From Lepeophtheirus salmonis (Eukaryota; Arthropoda; Copepoda; Siphonostomatoida; Caligidae): DNA of 64,000 nucleotides. The position numbers and the translations under genes are program-made. The notes under the pieces are model-generated. The model did not search any database, was not told where the DNA came from, and was given only the letters and a program-made list of their open reading frames with translations. Within the stretch, counting starts at the first letter, position 1, and the number at the start of each line of letters is the position of its first letter. Below are positions 23,901 to 35,964 of this stretch, piece after piece. The DNA lies in NCBI RefSeq assembly GCF_016086655.4, contig NC_052138.2, positions 7,936,001 to 8,000,000 of the forward strand, read 5' to 3'.

Positions 23901-24149
23901 TATTTTGCAAAATAGAGTTGAGTCTCTTCTGACAATTTGTTATCATACAATAGTTTGATTATGTGAACACTATATCAATTTCAATGAAAATATACCAGAG
24001 TATCAAATTGTATCATAATCAAATCCTTAACAATCAAATTGTTTTGCATTGAATTGCTTAATAATCAAATTATCCACAATCATTTCACCTAACAATGTAA
24101 ATGAAGTTAAATGACCATAGACCACTCTATTGGAAATTTTATAGGTTTC

Positions 24150-24230
24150 CCGGCCATTTTGCACAATGCCTGTTTTGATGGTAATTTTGCACATTGCCCA
24201 CTCAGACGTGCATTTTGTACAATGCCGGTA
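24150..24230. repeat. short tandem repeat (attttgcacaatgcc)
   Basis: Three spaced copies of a 15-bp word (cattttgcacaatgcc, aattttgcacattgcc, cattttgtacaatgcc). The word resembles the repeats at 11650 and 53330 and may be the end of another element of that kind. Confidence 0.6.
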
Positions 24231-24429
24231 ACACATACATACCCATTATACATACACTTAATTATTAATTAAATTTAATGCACTTTAAGAAAAGTTTTGT
24301 GTTATGAGTTTGTTGTAAGCCCATGGGGGCATGTTGCACAAACCATCAGCATCAGTAATTGTATTGATATTTTTTGGGTTCGTCACTCGTAAGTCATTGG
24401 TTTTTATCAGAGTTTTGTAAGTATTTTTA

Positions 24430-24615
24430 AATAATCTTCGTCAGACATTGTGACTGTTTCGTCGTAGTTATCTTTTATCTCGTCTTCGTCATGATTATTG
24501 TCAAATTTTTATATTTGTCTTATTTTTTGTTAGAATTTTAATCTTCGTTTCGTCTTCGCCATGAAAAAAAGTTTCGTTAACGAAATGATTTCGTCCCGTC
24601 CGGCTTGACGAAGTT
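24430..24615. repeat. degenerate TTCGTC tandem array (right)
   Basis: Directly repeated relative to 20060-20335 over about 80 bp, then diverges. It ends with an inverse pair (tttcgttaacgaaatgatttcgt) and the word gacgaagttaac. Confidence 0.75.
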
Positions 24616-24754
24616 AACACTCCTCGGGGTGCAATATTTTTAATATCCTGAGCTTACATATGTGATATCTTTTAAATCAAACTAAAGGCGATTAAGAGGT
24701 TACAAAAAATGTTGGATATTTGATTGAATGAGCTAGATAAACTCAAGGTTACTA

Positions 24755-24946
24755 GAAATACAAGGTTATACCATACCGTCTGTACGATTGATATTTGACT
24801 GCCACAACGCTTTTAATATTAACGTCATAGTAAATGAGTGGTTGTGTGTTTTGTCAAAATCTGCTTTTCTTGCACAGTAGTCAGTACATACATCAGTTTG
24901 AAAATTCTAGCAAGCCCGATTAGATGATGGTCTAACCTTGTATTTC
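24755..24946. mobile_element. 192-bp MITE, TA-flanked
   Basis: Ends are inverted repeats: GAAATACAAGGTTATACCAT at the left and, reverse-complemented, GAAATACAAGGTTAGACCAT at the right (19 of 20 match). TA dinucleotides flank it at 24753-24754 and 24947-24948. The interior is non-coding. Size, TIR and TA target site fit a miniature Tc1/mariner derivative. Confidence 0.88.
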
Positions 24947-24949
24947 TAT

Positions 24950-26800
24950 AATGATTTAAATTCATCAGATCGATTAGTCATCAGCCTAATATGTAGATTA
25001 GATTATGTACAAGGTCGAAATCAAGAGATAAGATTAACATTAATATTTTAACTTGTTTGTGTTACAAATTGGATCGGTAATTAATTTATAATGACTCAAT
25101 AAAATTTAAAATATAACTTAATTATCATTTAATGTGCCTCAAATATAAATATGATGAAAAAAAAATCGAAATAATAAAAATTTTGTAAAGACTACAGTAA
25201 TAATAAAAAAAGATTTACCATTCTTAATTTCAAAATATTGAAAAAAAAAAAAAATCCTTAATTAATTAATGTTATCATATTTTTGATTTGAAAATTAAAT
25301 TGTAAAGGATCAATATATAAATTGACAGTTTAATGAAAACTATTTTGTAAATTAATTAACAAATGTAAATTAATAAAGTAATCAGATAAGAATGTAAATG
25401 TAAATTATCGACTGAAGAAGAAGACAAATATTAAGGGCATTTTTTTTTGTAATATAATATATATCAAAGATTTGAGTTTTTAACACGATGACTTTTTTAA
25501 CTACGAGGCTTGGGAATCACGACTTTACCAGTTTCTGTTCTTTTTTTTTCTTTTTTTAATTCTATTCTACGTTTCAAGAAATCTATAGTCTCTCTTTGGT
25601 GAAGAATGTTCATCATTTGGTAGTCATAAGGAAGAACAGTTGATTAAAGAATGCACTATTTGATTTGATTAATGCAATTCATGTGAAAAATAAGTCTCTT
25701 TTGTTCCTCACTACGCCCGGATATCCACTATGAAGAGTCCTATGAGAAACTGGAAGTAATTATCTTCGGTAGATTTCACTACAACGTCGAAGAACCTCAA
25801 TAGGGTTTGAATGTATCACTCTCTTTAGTAAAATGAAGACATTTTTGTGATTGTAGAATAAAATGCAAAACTAAAGGCTCAGAGGAGAGAGATTCGAGAT
25901 TATAATCCCTTGAAATAGATACGTTAGCAAGTTTTCGGAGTTTTTCGATGATAACTGAGAGGAATGTTCTTCACTTTATTATTTGGAATATTAATCCATA
26001 AGTCTCTAAATACGAAGTAGATTATGAAGACAAGGAGTGCCACGGTTTTGCTACAAAATAAGGATTAAAGTCCAACCAATAAATACCCTTCCAGCTGTGA
26101 AACAAGGCGGAGGATATATCAAACTTTATAGTTGTTTTTCATTTCAATATTTGTGGCTCAAGTCTGTACATGTGTAAGTAGACATATAAGGGGCATCATG
26201 AAAGCCGCATATAGTCTTAAGCCACCCATCAGATTTACAACAGAGCTTAGATCCGAAGAATAGAGTTATATTAAGTTCAACATATCTCAAACTAAACGAA
26301 ATATCCTGTTATTATTTCAAAAGAATCTCTGGTGTAAGTTGAAATCCAGAGTCCATTTCTTTTTACTGACATTCAAAATTGCATCATAAATTAAGGAGAG
26401 CGCATTTTGTGTGCTAAAAGTTAATATTTTTAATAAATACATCGAATGGACAAATGTGGAATAAAACTTCTTTAAGCTCCATTAAATGGATTTATCTATA
26501 AAAAAGACATAATAGTTCTATTACGTACTACTTGATGCTAATGATTAAGAGTGATATTTAAGTTAAATCAAAATAGTATGCAATTAAAATCTCTAGATCA
26601 ATTAAATCTTAAAATCTCTATTTTAAAATGGCTAGATTTATAATTCTTTTTTTTTTTTTTTTTTTTGGATCAATTAGGACAACAAAAGTTGGTTAATGAC
26701 TCATTCGTTATTGAACTAGGATTTTTGATAACCCAAATTTTATAAAAATCTCTTTGATTCTTCATCAAAAAAATTATTAGTACTTATTTTGTACTAAAAT
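24950..26800. other. non-coding stretch
   Basis: No gene recognised. A minus-strand open stretch near 25630-25490 is lysine-rich but lacks a start context, splice signals and homology I can see. Poly-T at about 26644-26667. Confidence 0.4.
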
Positions 26801-26802
26801 TT

Positions 26803-27210
26803 TTGAAAATATTAAACATTTCATATTCATTCGTATCAAAAATGAAATTACAATTTTTTAACTCTGATAATAATATAATATATATCTTGTTGAGACAACA
26901 AACTAATACTGTCACTTTTTACTTTGAATCATTTGCTATATTTTTTATTATTTTAAGTACTTTTGTTGATTTTACAAGTACAAACTTAAATATTGTATTT
27001 TTGAGTCTATGTCGACTGTGTATACTGTGTAGTGTATTCAAATTTGTTTTATATATCGATAAACTTTTACCCCAATACAATAACTGTGTTATAAAAAGGA
27101 TGTTCACTAACGTAGGGTTAAAGAACATTATCTTATCCTTCCATTATACTATTATTTTAATATGGAAGCTAGATTTGGATGTATTATATATATCTTATGG
27201 TAAGGTATAA
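26803..27210 (+). CDS. open frame of unknown identity, hydrophobic
   Basis: A 135-codon open frame, long for DNA this AT-rich. The product would be rich in Phe, Ile and Leu with possible membrane segments (about residues 40-55 and 62-85). No family motif is recognised, and extreme Phe/Ile/Asn content is what random AT-rich DNA encodes. Could be an exon of a membrane protein or chance. Confidence 0.15.
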   Translation: MKILNISYSFVSKMKLQFFNSDNNIIYILLRQQTNTVTFYFESFAIFFIILSTFVDFTSTNLNIVFLSLCRLCILCSVFKFVLYIDKLLPQYNNCVIKRMFTNVGLKNIILSFHYTIILIWKLDLDVLYISYGKV

Positions 27211-28060
27211 AATATAATTAAGCAAAAATAATAATATATATTTTTATAAGAATTAAAGTTTAAGTTTATCCATTTGTTGGTTCCATTTAGTTAACTATTT
27301 GCCTGAATATTAATGAAAAAAGTGCTTCCATTGCTATTACACTTTAGTGCCCAAAATGGAAAAGATTAAAATTGTGACGTAACTAAAATTGATGTATCGA
27401 AAATGATTTTTTTTAAATTGGGTTTTTATTAAAATTTAATACAAAGATTAAAATAATAATAATATAACTCAATAGGGATTGCAATAAAATTAACTATAAA
27501 TAAAAGCTATAGTTTAAAATTAACCCTCTAGATTAAAGCCCAACTTTCAATATTAATAACTTATGTTTTTCCGGACTATATAAAAATGTACTAATGTCTC
27601 GCCCCTACAAAATGTGAATAAATAAAATATAAAAATGATAAAATTAAAGAGACAATCAAAGAACAACTTTGTCTTCGATTCTCTTGTCCAAATCATCAGG
27701 TATGTTATTTCTTAACATTTTAGGGTTGAGTAGAACTTACAGGACCATTGTGGGAAAAATTGAAGAATGTCTGCAGCTTATTTCCATTCTCTATCCTCGT
27801 AACGGGATATCCGTAAGGAAAAGGATATATATCTTGCCGCAAATGCAAATAAAATTTTCCTCAGAGAGGAAAAGCTTATTGGACACCCTGAAGTGAGGCA
27901 GATACTTATCTATCCTTTAGCACTAACTGGAGCATAGTGGACAACCCTAGTTTCTGGAGTCGCCTTTTCCTGCCCTTATGACATTCCTAAAAGAATGTAT
28001 GCAAACGAGTACTGGAAAGCGTGTTCACTCAAATTAAAAAGATCAATATTCAAATCGAAG
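27211..28060. other. non-coding stretch, possibly decayed LINE flank
   Basis: No clear gene. A 75-codon plus-strand frame (27669-27896) is not recognised; it lies beside the LINE C-terminal relic and may be the antisense of its upstream part. Confidence 0.35.
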
Positions 28061-28069
28061 AAATATCAA

Positions 28070-28310
28070 AGACCCTATAATGCTGGGCATATTGCAAATC
28101 CATGGATGACTGAGTTAAAATTATTTCCACAGTCCTTGCAGCGGGAGTTGAAATAAATAAAGCCTCTCGAAATTTGGAACTGACCTGTAAATTTCCTATC
28201 CTCCTTGACAAAAATGAGGGACTCAATTATTACCTGTTCCCATTTTTGCGGAAGGTCAAGAAGATGAATATATATGACAAATTTTCTTTGCATTATGTTC
28301 AAAGAGAGTC
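28070..28310 (-). pseudogene. LINE C-terminal zinc-knuckle relic (1)
   Basis: On the minus strand: DRKFTGQFQIS...FNSRCKDCGNNFNSVIHGFAICPAL. The CX2CX8HX4C spacing followed by P is the C-terminal zinc finger of non-LTR retrotransposon ORF2. The stretch KFT(G/A)Q(F/L)QI is shared with the relic at 56490-56660, showing one family. No RT domain remains next to it. Confidence 0.6.
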
Positions 28311-30085
28311 TTAAGTATCATCTTTACATACCAAAGTATAGGGGATTTATAAAACTTAGCTGCTTTTAAAAGAGGATAATTAAATTTTCCAGACTTAATC
28401 ATTGACTCTTATATTGTAAATTTTTCATGGATAGTTAAAATTTGTTTGGAAAGAGCCTCAAAAGGAATTAATTGAAATTTGTAAAGAGGAATGGAGAATG
28501 ATGCGAGTAAAAATGTGTCACGACTTGATTGGAGTGTATAGAAAACAATCTACGATATGGTCAAAGACCCATCCTACAAAATATTAACTCAAATTGTTTG
28601 TTTTAATGTTGGTGTTAATATTTTTGAGGATCTTGAAAAAGCTACATGTTTTGATTAATTCACTTAATTAGTTGGCTTTCGATTATATTTTCAACAATTC
28701 ATTAAAATACAAAGTAATTAAAATGACTATTATTGTGTATAAAAAAGCTTTGAGAACGCCATATGTTTTTTTTTAAATTCAATGATTAGTACACATCACG
28801 TCTTAATTAACTTTCCTTCAAGTTTTGTAATGAGTAATGACAAGTTTTAATCGAAATTTTATTTAAATTATATTACAAATGTGATTTCAAATATAACTTT
28901 GTTAAGAAAGTTTTGTACAAAAAAAAAATGACTCGATTAATGTATTTGAATATATTTTTTTTAAATGTGATGTAAGCAAATAATAAAAAATACAGTATAT
29001 TGAGCTAAAAAACTATCTTTTGATTTGCAAAATATGAACTACGGACCTTTCATTCGTTATGTTTATTCATTTCTCAAATGAGATATATATTTTTTTCTTT
29101 TAATTGTTTGATAAACCATGATTAAATTAAAAAAGTAGTATTTTTTTTTTTTGCAATAAGGATTTACAATTATAACTCTAAAGAATCCTTGCAAAAAAAG
29201 TTCACAACCTCAGGAGCAGTGGTGTCAATATTTCTTTTAGGGTGGGGCTCAGTAGCCCCTCTAAAAGTTTCTGAAGCCTATCTTCTAATTTTTAAGGAAA
29301 ATATATATATATATTTATAAGTAAATTTTATGGGGTTACCCCAAATGAAACCCAATTTCCTTCATTTTTTCTTTTTGTTTGGAAGGATAAAAAATAAACA
29401 AGAAGTAGCTATTATACATAAAACTGACGGCCAATTGAAGAAGCGTGCCAAAACGAATTCCATGCTGGTTGCATGCTTCAATTTGGCAGATAAACATCCC
29501 GAATTGAGACAAAAAACGGTCAGTAAAAGCCCATACAGGACCGGATGCTATGTGGAAATTAAAACATGGAGATGGAATTCCTTGAGTACAACTGAATTAT
29601 GACCTCCTATAACACCAGCAACATATAATATTATTCTGACAAAGTTGAAAGATTATTTTATATTTCTTTTTGAGGGAGATTTTTCCATCTTAACGATCCA
29701 ATAAAGAATACAAATAATTTCAAAAAAGAACAATAGTACCAACCAAATTCCTTTTTTTCCCGTTAGTGAACATCTTTTTAATATCACAATTAGTGGACTG
29801 GGTAAGAACATAACTAATTTTTTTTTTTTTTTATTTTAATTTTATGATAAACTGTTGAAAGATTATAATAAATAATAGCTGTTTAAATTTTCTATCATTT
29901 ATTAAATATTCCCTTCATATTGTAGACATAAACTGAAATGCTAAAATTATTTTCACATTTATGGAAAATCGACGAAAAATAAATCCTTTTTTTAAAATAA
30001 TATCTACAACATGACTTTGGGTTTTAATAAGTTATAATAGCTTCGATATAATTAAGATTCATTTGTAATTCATTCGAAAGAGTCA
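28311..30085. other. non-coding stretch with one unrecognised frame
   Basis: Mostly AT-rich. A 90-codon frame at 29330-29602 (contains LKKRAKTNSMLVACFNLAD and HPELRQKTVSKSPY) is not recognised and has no neighbours supporting it. T-runs occur at about 29140 and 29820. Confidence 0.35.
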
Positions 30086-30609
30086 ATGACAAGGGCTTCA
30101 TTAGGGTTTTTAACCATGGAAGGGTTATGCTTTAAACCAAGTAGCGAAACGCAACTGTTAGTTAGAGAAGATGTATTTTTTAATATTTATTGCAAGATGT
30201 CACATTTTCTATGACGTTACCCTGCTATTTATCTTATGTTTTCAATATTTTCAAATAGAATTGTTTCTTTCCAAGAACATGACCTAAGGCCAAAAACTAT
30301 CTACATCCTGATGCTCTTCCAACTCTATTCTCTGAGTTTAAACCGGAACCTGATGATAGTAGGGACCAAAACATGCTTGGAATGAGTATGGGATAGTTTT
30401 GAATTAAAAGAGAAGTATGCTGTCCATGTTTAGAAACAGCCAATAGGCACTAGGAGGGGAGCCCTGACACTGAACGCAAAGCAAGAGAAGGACTGCAAGT
30501 CATCTCCAAAAGAGATTCTTTGGATGCAAATCGGAAGTTACTTGATGTCCCACAAACATATAAAGGTCTAAAGAACTTCCTAAAGAATAAGCAGAACTTT
30601 CTCGGGAGC

Positions 30610-30790
30610 CAGGAAGCTACTTTAATGCCTCCTTATAAGCCATCAAGCTGATTGTCATATCAGAGTCTGAGTGACTTAAAATGGTGGTCAAATTTATGAA
30701 AATCATGCTCTGATATCCTCTGGGAATTCGATCCATATTTAGAAATTCATACTGATACTTCAACGTCCTGGTTTGGGATCTCCTTTTTCG
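30610..30790 (+). pseudogene. DIRS/Ngaro-type RNase H relic
   Basis: The plus strand reads SLSDLKWWSNL, a stop, KSCSDILWEF and DPYLEIHTDTSTSWFGIS. This is the junction of reverse transcriptase and RNase H in DIRS-like retrotransposons (..DL.WW......P.L.I.TDAS..GWG). The conserved Asp of TDAS is kept; Ala is Thr and GWG is decayed. Just upstream, in another frame, is SREPGSYFNASL. One stop and a frameshift make it non-functional. Confidence 0.6.
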
Positions 30791-32128
30791 TACATGAGGT
30801 TGGTGCAAGGAGATAAAATATATATCTATTTGCCTAAAAGAATAATTTTTGCTCCAATTATTCACAAATTTACTTGTAGCATCTTTGAAGTATACAAATG
30901 TATACTTGCAAAGATAAATCGGATAGATGAAAATACTGCTTCAACATTCCAATTGTAGGGTTAGTACTTTCATTACAATTCAAAACATTATTTATGTTAT
31001 TCATGCCCAAATTCCTTCGTATCTCCTTAAATAAGTGAATTTAGACCTCCGTGTTTCCTTTAAGTAATTACTCACTTCCATTGTCTGTCAATGTATCTTC
31101 TGGACCTTCGTTTTGGGTACCAATTTTCCTGCAGAATTTTTTTATTGGTGTATATAAAGTTTCCTGTTAAAGGCGGAATATAAAGAATTTTTTGAGGAAA
31201 AATAGACCTTAAATGCGCTTTTATACAAGGCGCTTGCGAAACATAATGTGACCTTATACTGTATTTAATATAAATACCAAATAGATACCGTAAATTGTAA
31301 TGAAAAATATATCTAATTTAATAAAAACTAAAGGAACACAGCATTAATAGCAAACCACTTTAAAAATAAATAAAATTGCTAATTGTCTTTATACTCTTTT
31401 GTTTTTTTAATCATTTGAAACTGATGAGTTTTACATTTTGTACATAGTAGGTGGATTCTTCTTGAAACAATCCTCTCCGATATCTATATATGTGGGATAT
31501 AAATATCTTCGAATAAATGAATTTAAAACTAATGAGCCAAAATGAAAGCTTTCCTCCAAACAAGGGGGAAAGAAGGAACACAATTCAAGCATAATTTATA
31601 TTCTTTATTTCTTTTAATTTTAGATAGTGTCCCAATCTTCTTTTTGGGCCTACAAAGGACAATTCCTGATGTAAACAACCTTCCTCAACTTGATTGTCTA
31701 AGCTCAATTCAGTATCCACGAGGACCTCCTGGTCAATTTTAGAATGAAACCCCTCTAAAATATGAGACAGGAATATTCAAATAGATCTCATACGACAGTG
31801 GGTAGCAAAGCCATACAGTCCTTGCAGTGGTAAATTAAGTAGCTGAGTTACAAGAACTTTTCTTGCATTTCTGACTCTTGCAATGTCAAAAACTTCCTTG
31901 ACCGACAAGTAGCAGAGCCGTCAATGTAAACCATTCTCGGAATACTCCGATACATTAATCTTATCACTGGAAATAGTTTATCACTTAATTGATTAAACTC
32001 TACTTTTATATTTATTAATACACTCTTATATTGTAGTTTCTAGCTAGTAGCTATACCTGTTATTCTCTTGAAGGTAGAAATAATAACAAAATATTGTCTA
32101 TATTGGACAAAAAAGTAAATTTTGAGCT
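30791..32128. other. no clear gene; interior of putative DIRS-like element
   Basis: A minus-strand open stretch around 31740-31560 (including EVLVDTELSLDNQVEEG) and a plus-strand frame (31542-31742) overlap; neither is recognised. Confidence 0.35.
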
Positions 32129-33303
32129 AGACATTTTTCAGCTGTTGATCACTTTTGTCGTCGTTTCGCTACTTGGTTTAAAGCTTTAGGGAGGGGCATT
32201 CAAGGGTGTCACTAGAAAAATAATGTAAGATTTAGGGGGCATAACCCCTACCCATGATAATATCAAGATAGTCCAAAGATTGGTTACTTCATAGTTTAGG
32301 TATGTACCTATAACAAACAAAAAAGATATTTTCAAGGGCAAATTGGGATTATAAGTAGATAGATATCTTAAATATTTTCAACGCTGGGATCACAAAAAAG
32401 GAAAAAAAAAGAAAACTTTATTGATTGTCAAGATAATTAGAACAACGTGACTACAATATCAAATACAAAGAAAAAATTGATATTAGGTACCACTAAAAGT
32501 TGATAGATATATAATATGATGAAACAAATCTTTCACAAGATGCGAAAAGAATAGGGAATGATCCTTTTTCTAAGAAAAAATAATGTCGTTTGTCACGGGA
32601 TAAATGCGACTCATATATATATATAAATATATTAGGGTGTTATAGTTGCCCCAGAATTTAGAAATCCTTTTCCGAATCAGTGGAACCTAATTTTGTTACT
32701 GCAACTATGTAAGTGGAACACAAATACAAAATTTTTGCAAATTAGGTTAACGTTAGAATTTCGAAACACCTAATAAGTATAGCTTGTTTACTATGCCTTG
32801 TTTTAAAAAGATTTACTTCAATAAAATATTTCAATGAACAATAAAAGATTGACGTGTTTTATAATTTTTTATGTGACTCTAGGATCTTCGATTCTAGAGA
32901 GTAATAAGTGATCGCACATAGACGTTTGTATAATTTAATAGACATTATTAAAATTCAGTACAGATAATAAAAAAAAGGATAACCTGTCTTCCTTTTTTTT
33001 CTTACTAATTAACCTATTAAAATATTACAAATTTATAATTTAAATATTATATTTACTTTCTAACATACATAGATGTATGTCGACATTGTTACAAGTAAAT
33101 TTGTCAAATTTTTATTGCATAAAATGGTATTCCTTTGATTCAAGTATGCATTACTGAGTGACGAATTTGTATACACATTGATCATTAGTAGCAGTGGTCA
33201 ATATATGAGTATTCGGTTAAACTAGTCAAGATAACTGGATCTAGACTTCCAACGTGGAATCAAGTTTTGCTTTCTTATATGGGAAACATGGAGAAATTTA
33301 TGT

Positions 33304-33492
33304 ATGTATGTGATGGATGTAAGAAAACCTACAAAAATATCACAAATGGCTACAAACTTTGTTGTTGAACATGGTATGCTACATTATCTAAAGGCTTCCA
33401 TATCTACAATCGCCAAGATAAAGATGGCTGATAAGGTTGACACTCTGTACCAAGAATATGTTCATTTAAGAAAATTAAACATCGACATGTAG
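33304..33492 (+). pseudogene. coding relic of the TIR element, upstream part
   Basis: An open frame reading PTKISQMATNFVVEHGMLHY and DKVDTLYQEYVHLRKLN. Not recognised alone; position and orientation between the TIRs suggest it is the N-terminal half of the element's protein. Confidence 0.35.
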
Positions 33493-33899
33493 ACATCATG
33501 TTGGTGCAGTGATACTCAAACATGTCTGGGATTCTTTGAGGAATCAAAGGGACAAAGGGTTTTGGTTTGAGAAAATCTTGTCAAAATAATTAGAAATTAA
33601 CTCTTGTACGTTCTTTGGATCATTTTGACCCATTTTTTAATTTCAATTCAATGAAATAGTGGCTTATATGCAGCTTCAAAGGGGTATAAGACCCTATGAG
33701 GGTTCATAATATATAAGTATTTACATTTTATAAGATATTCGGGTACTAAATTAAAATTAAATTTGGTATGTTCAAAATGGAAGTTTTTATTATTATTATA
33801 GATTCAAAACTGTGTTTCACTTTTCACATTTAGTGGTATCAAGGATCTCAATTATCCATCTTTGAATGATAGACTAGAAGAGAAAAAATAATATATCTT

Positions 33900-34480
33900 T
33901 CAGCTTTGTAAAATGTTGTCCACTGAGGCTTTTATCAAAGGGGATTATAAGGAACTGGTAATGCTGATGATTATCAATAACTTGACCAGCTATAAGAAAA
34001 TCAACCAAACTTTTGCAAATGCTGCAATCAAGTCGTTCTTGGCACATTTGTGGTACCTAACTGAAGAACTAATACCATTAGAATTATTTTGTGATCAAGT
34101 TGGAAACAACGTCAAAACAAAGAGCAAAAGGCGTTGCTCAAAATATGGAAAACCGACGTTCCTAAATATATTTTGAAGATACCGTAGATGACCTGGATTT
34201 ATTGCAGTTTTTTGGCAAAGATTCCTGGTACTTTTTTAGCATCATGAAGCTAGACAAAATTTCCTTACAGAAAACAGTTGGAAAAATGGGAATCAGATCT
34301 TGACTTTTGCATAAGCTAAGAGAAAATCGATAAGTTGTTTGTGGTTAATCATGGAGCAGAAAGAAGGTTAAAGATAGTGCAAAACTTTTTGGGCCAAGCT
34401 AGAAAGAAATAAAACTTACAGAACAGCCTTCAAGTGGTTCAGAATGATAGAAATTCCCTTCCAAATCAAAGAAACAGAAA
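33900..34480 (+). pseudogene. coding relic of the TIR element: unclassified mobile protein
   Basis: An open frame to 34176 reads MLSTEAFIKGDYKELV, then FLAHLWYLTEELIPLELF and DQVGNNVKTKSK; after frameshifts come SLRFF-like remnants (LLQFFGKDSW), 'VVNHGAERRLKIVQNFLGQA' and LQNSLQVVQNDRNSLPNQRN. The pattern L.HLWYL.EEL..L.LFD..V...K..M, then VVND.AERG, then E...L..L..V...R is that of multi-copy uncharacterised proteins in crustaceans, aphids and cnidarians, as I recall. Here it lies inside TIRs, which supports a transposon origin. Confidence 0.6.
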
Positions 34481-34897
34481 TATAGAAGAAAGTAGTTGGT
34501 ATTTAAAAAATTAACGAATAATCTAATTATATGCGGAAAGTAGTTATTAATTTAATTATAAATTTATATTATAATTTGAAGATAATAATCACTAAAAAAA
34601 AATAACAAAAAAGAAAAAAATATTATTTTTTTTCCTTCCTTTCTCAAATGAAATTTAATAATTTACTATTGTTTACTCCAATTAAGGAAAGTAGAGTGAT
34701 TAAAAAATTATAAAAATACGATGATATTTTATTGTTCAAAGAAATATTTTGCTTAATTACATCTTTTAAAAATAAATCACAACAAAAAAGTAAACGCTAA
34801 CCAATTTTACTGATATTTTGGATTTGTGTTCTAACCTATCTGCAGAAATAAAATTAGGTTCCGCTGATTCTGATAATATTGGGGCAACTACATCACC

Positions 34898-35165
34898 GTC
34901 ATAAATATGCTAATGAGTTCTGAAAATTATCAATTATTCACCTGGTTGTGCAAATCGGACAAAATCAAAGTATGCATTCAAAAACCCATATAGTATACAT
35001 ATTGTCGTTACAAGTACACTACACCCTCGCAAAATAATAATGAGTATATTTAGGCTCAAAGATTCATTATGAATCCCCCTCGGATATCATCAGGTTCAAA
35101 CAACTCATCAAGTAAACAAGTAATCAAAACGAAGGTTTTAAATTGTTCAAGATTGAACTTATGCT
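34898..35165. other. flank upstream of cuticle relic C
   Basis: No gene recognised; the missing first exon of relic C is not identifiable. Confidence 0.4.
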
Positions 35166-35167
35166 TC

Positions 35168-35616
35168 AGGCTTTGTTCGCAATCTCTTCCGTTTATAATC
35201 ACGTTGTATGCTCTATTGACCCATACTGCCGCGAATCCTTTCTATTCTGCAACTTATTATACCTATTATATCCAACCTACAGACCTGCTACTCCTTTTTA
35301 CAAACCCGAATCTTCTCCAGTTTATCCCAATAGTCCTCCAACATATCATACCAATATGCCGTCAAGGACAACTATGAGGGACTGGACTTCAACACTGATG
35401 AGATTCGTGATGGATACGCCACCAATGGAGCCTACAGTGTCCTTCTCCCCGATGGACCTGTAAAACCGTCACTTACACCGTAGATGATACTTATTCTGGA
35501 TTCGTTGCTGATGTGACCTACTCTGAGCCTCCTCCAAGTTACAAGCAGATCCAATAGCTTATAAGCCTCCACCCAGACCAGCCTACAAGCCTGTTTCTTG
35601 CCCACCAGCTTACTAG
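35168..35616 (+). pseudogene. cuticle protein with RR domain, broken (relic C)
   Basis: A splice-acceptor-like cttcAG (35166-35167) precedes a hydrophobic stretch, then in shifting frames Tyr/Pro-rich sequence (NPFYSATYYTYY, then YRPATPFYKPESSPVYPNSP) and an RR domain: YQYAVKDNYEGLDFNTDE, IRDGYATNGAYSVLLPDG, TVDDTYSGFVADVTYSEPPP. Losses of one base at about 35348 and at about 35461, plus a frame change at about 35275, break it; a stop at 35555-35557 ends the last segment and the PxY tail (YKPPPRPAYKPV) continues out of frame. The RR core is the best preserved in the window, so decay is recent. Confidence 0.8.
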
Positions 35617-35960
35617 CCTCTTCCTCCCAGTCTAAAAAACACCTCCCGTTGATTGAAAAGTTGATTTATTAATTAATGTATTTATTTACCAATGTCTCAA
35701 TAAACCATCGAGAAATACTGTTTAAATCGCGGAATTTATTGACAATTTATGACATTTATAATCCATTTCTCACATAAATCCTTAGTACATCTTTAAAAGT
35801 GTTTAATTTGAAATTTAAATGCATTTGAGAGAAAGAAATAGCAGGTCTACTTTTTGTCTATAGTCCAAATTCTATATTACAGGTTATCTACTATTAGTAA
35901 GCTTAAACATTCTCTATTCTTATTTATTTGTATATAACTTCCGTTTCGTTACTATAAAAT
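35617..35960. other. 3' flank of relic C, duplicated at 13830-14200
   Basis: Aligns with the 3' flank of relic B2, including an AATAAA-containing gtctcaataaa at about 35694 that could be the polyadenylation signal. Confidence 0.6.
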
Positions 35961-35964
35961 GTAA

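Larger units (their letters stand above)
30129..32184. mobile_element. putative DIRS-like element between 23-bp inverted repeats
   Basis: The 23-bp segment 30129-30151 (core tttaaaccaagtagcgaaac) is perfectly inverted at 32162-32184. Between them lies an RNase H relic of DIRS/Ngaro type (30610-30790). DIRS elements end in inverted repeats, so the pair may be remnants of its termini, but other terminal sequence does not extend clearly and no tyrosine recombinase was found. Confidence 0.4.
32636..34897 (+). mobile_element. 2.3-kb DNA transposon-like element with ~110-bp TIRs
   Basis: Inverted ends: left 32636-32755 and right 34793-34897. They share, in the left orientation, GGTG.T.TAGTTGCCCC, AATCAG.GGAACCTAATTTT, 'GGAACACAAAT.CAAAAT' and a final GGTTA.CGTT. 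The interior on the same strand contains the decayed coding relics at 33304-33492 and 33900-34480. Target duplications could not be assigned. Long TIRs plus an internal protein suggest an autonomous DNA transposon that has decayed. Confidence 0.7.

Noticed and set aside
25490..25640. Lysine-rich minus-strand open stretch (MMNILHQRETIDFLKRRIEL...) resembling a terminal exon
   Set aside because: About 50 codons only, no AG acceptor in the right place and no recognisable homologue; Lys richness is expected from A-rich DNA.
27540..27600. TATA-box-like tatataaaaat as a promoter
   Set aside because: Such words are common in DNA this AT-rich and no supported gene follows.
31542..31742. Frame with a GPPG word suggesting collagen
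   Set aside because: A single GPPG does not make a collagen repeat; no Gly-X-Y periodicity.
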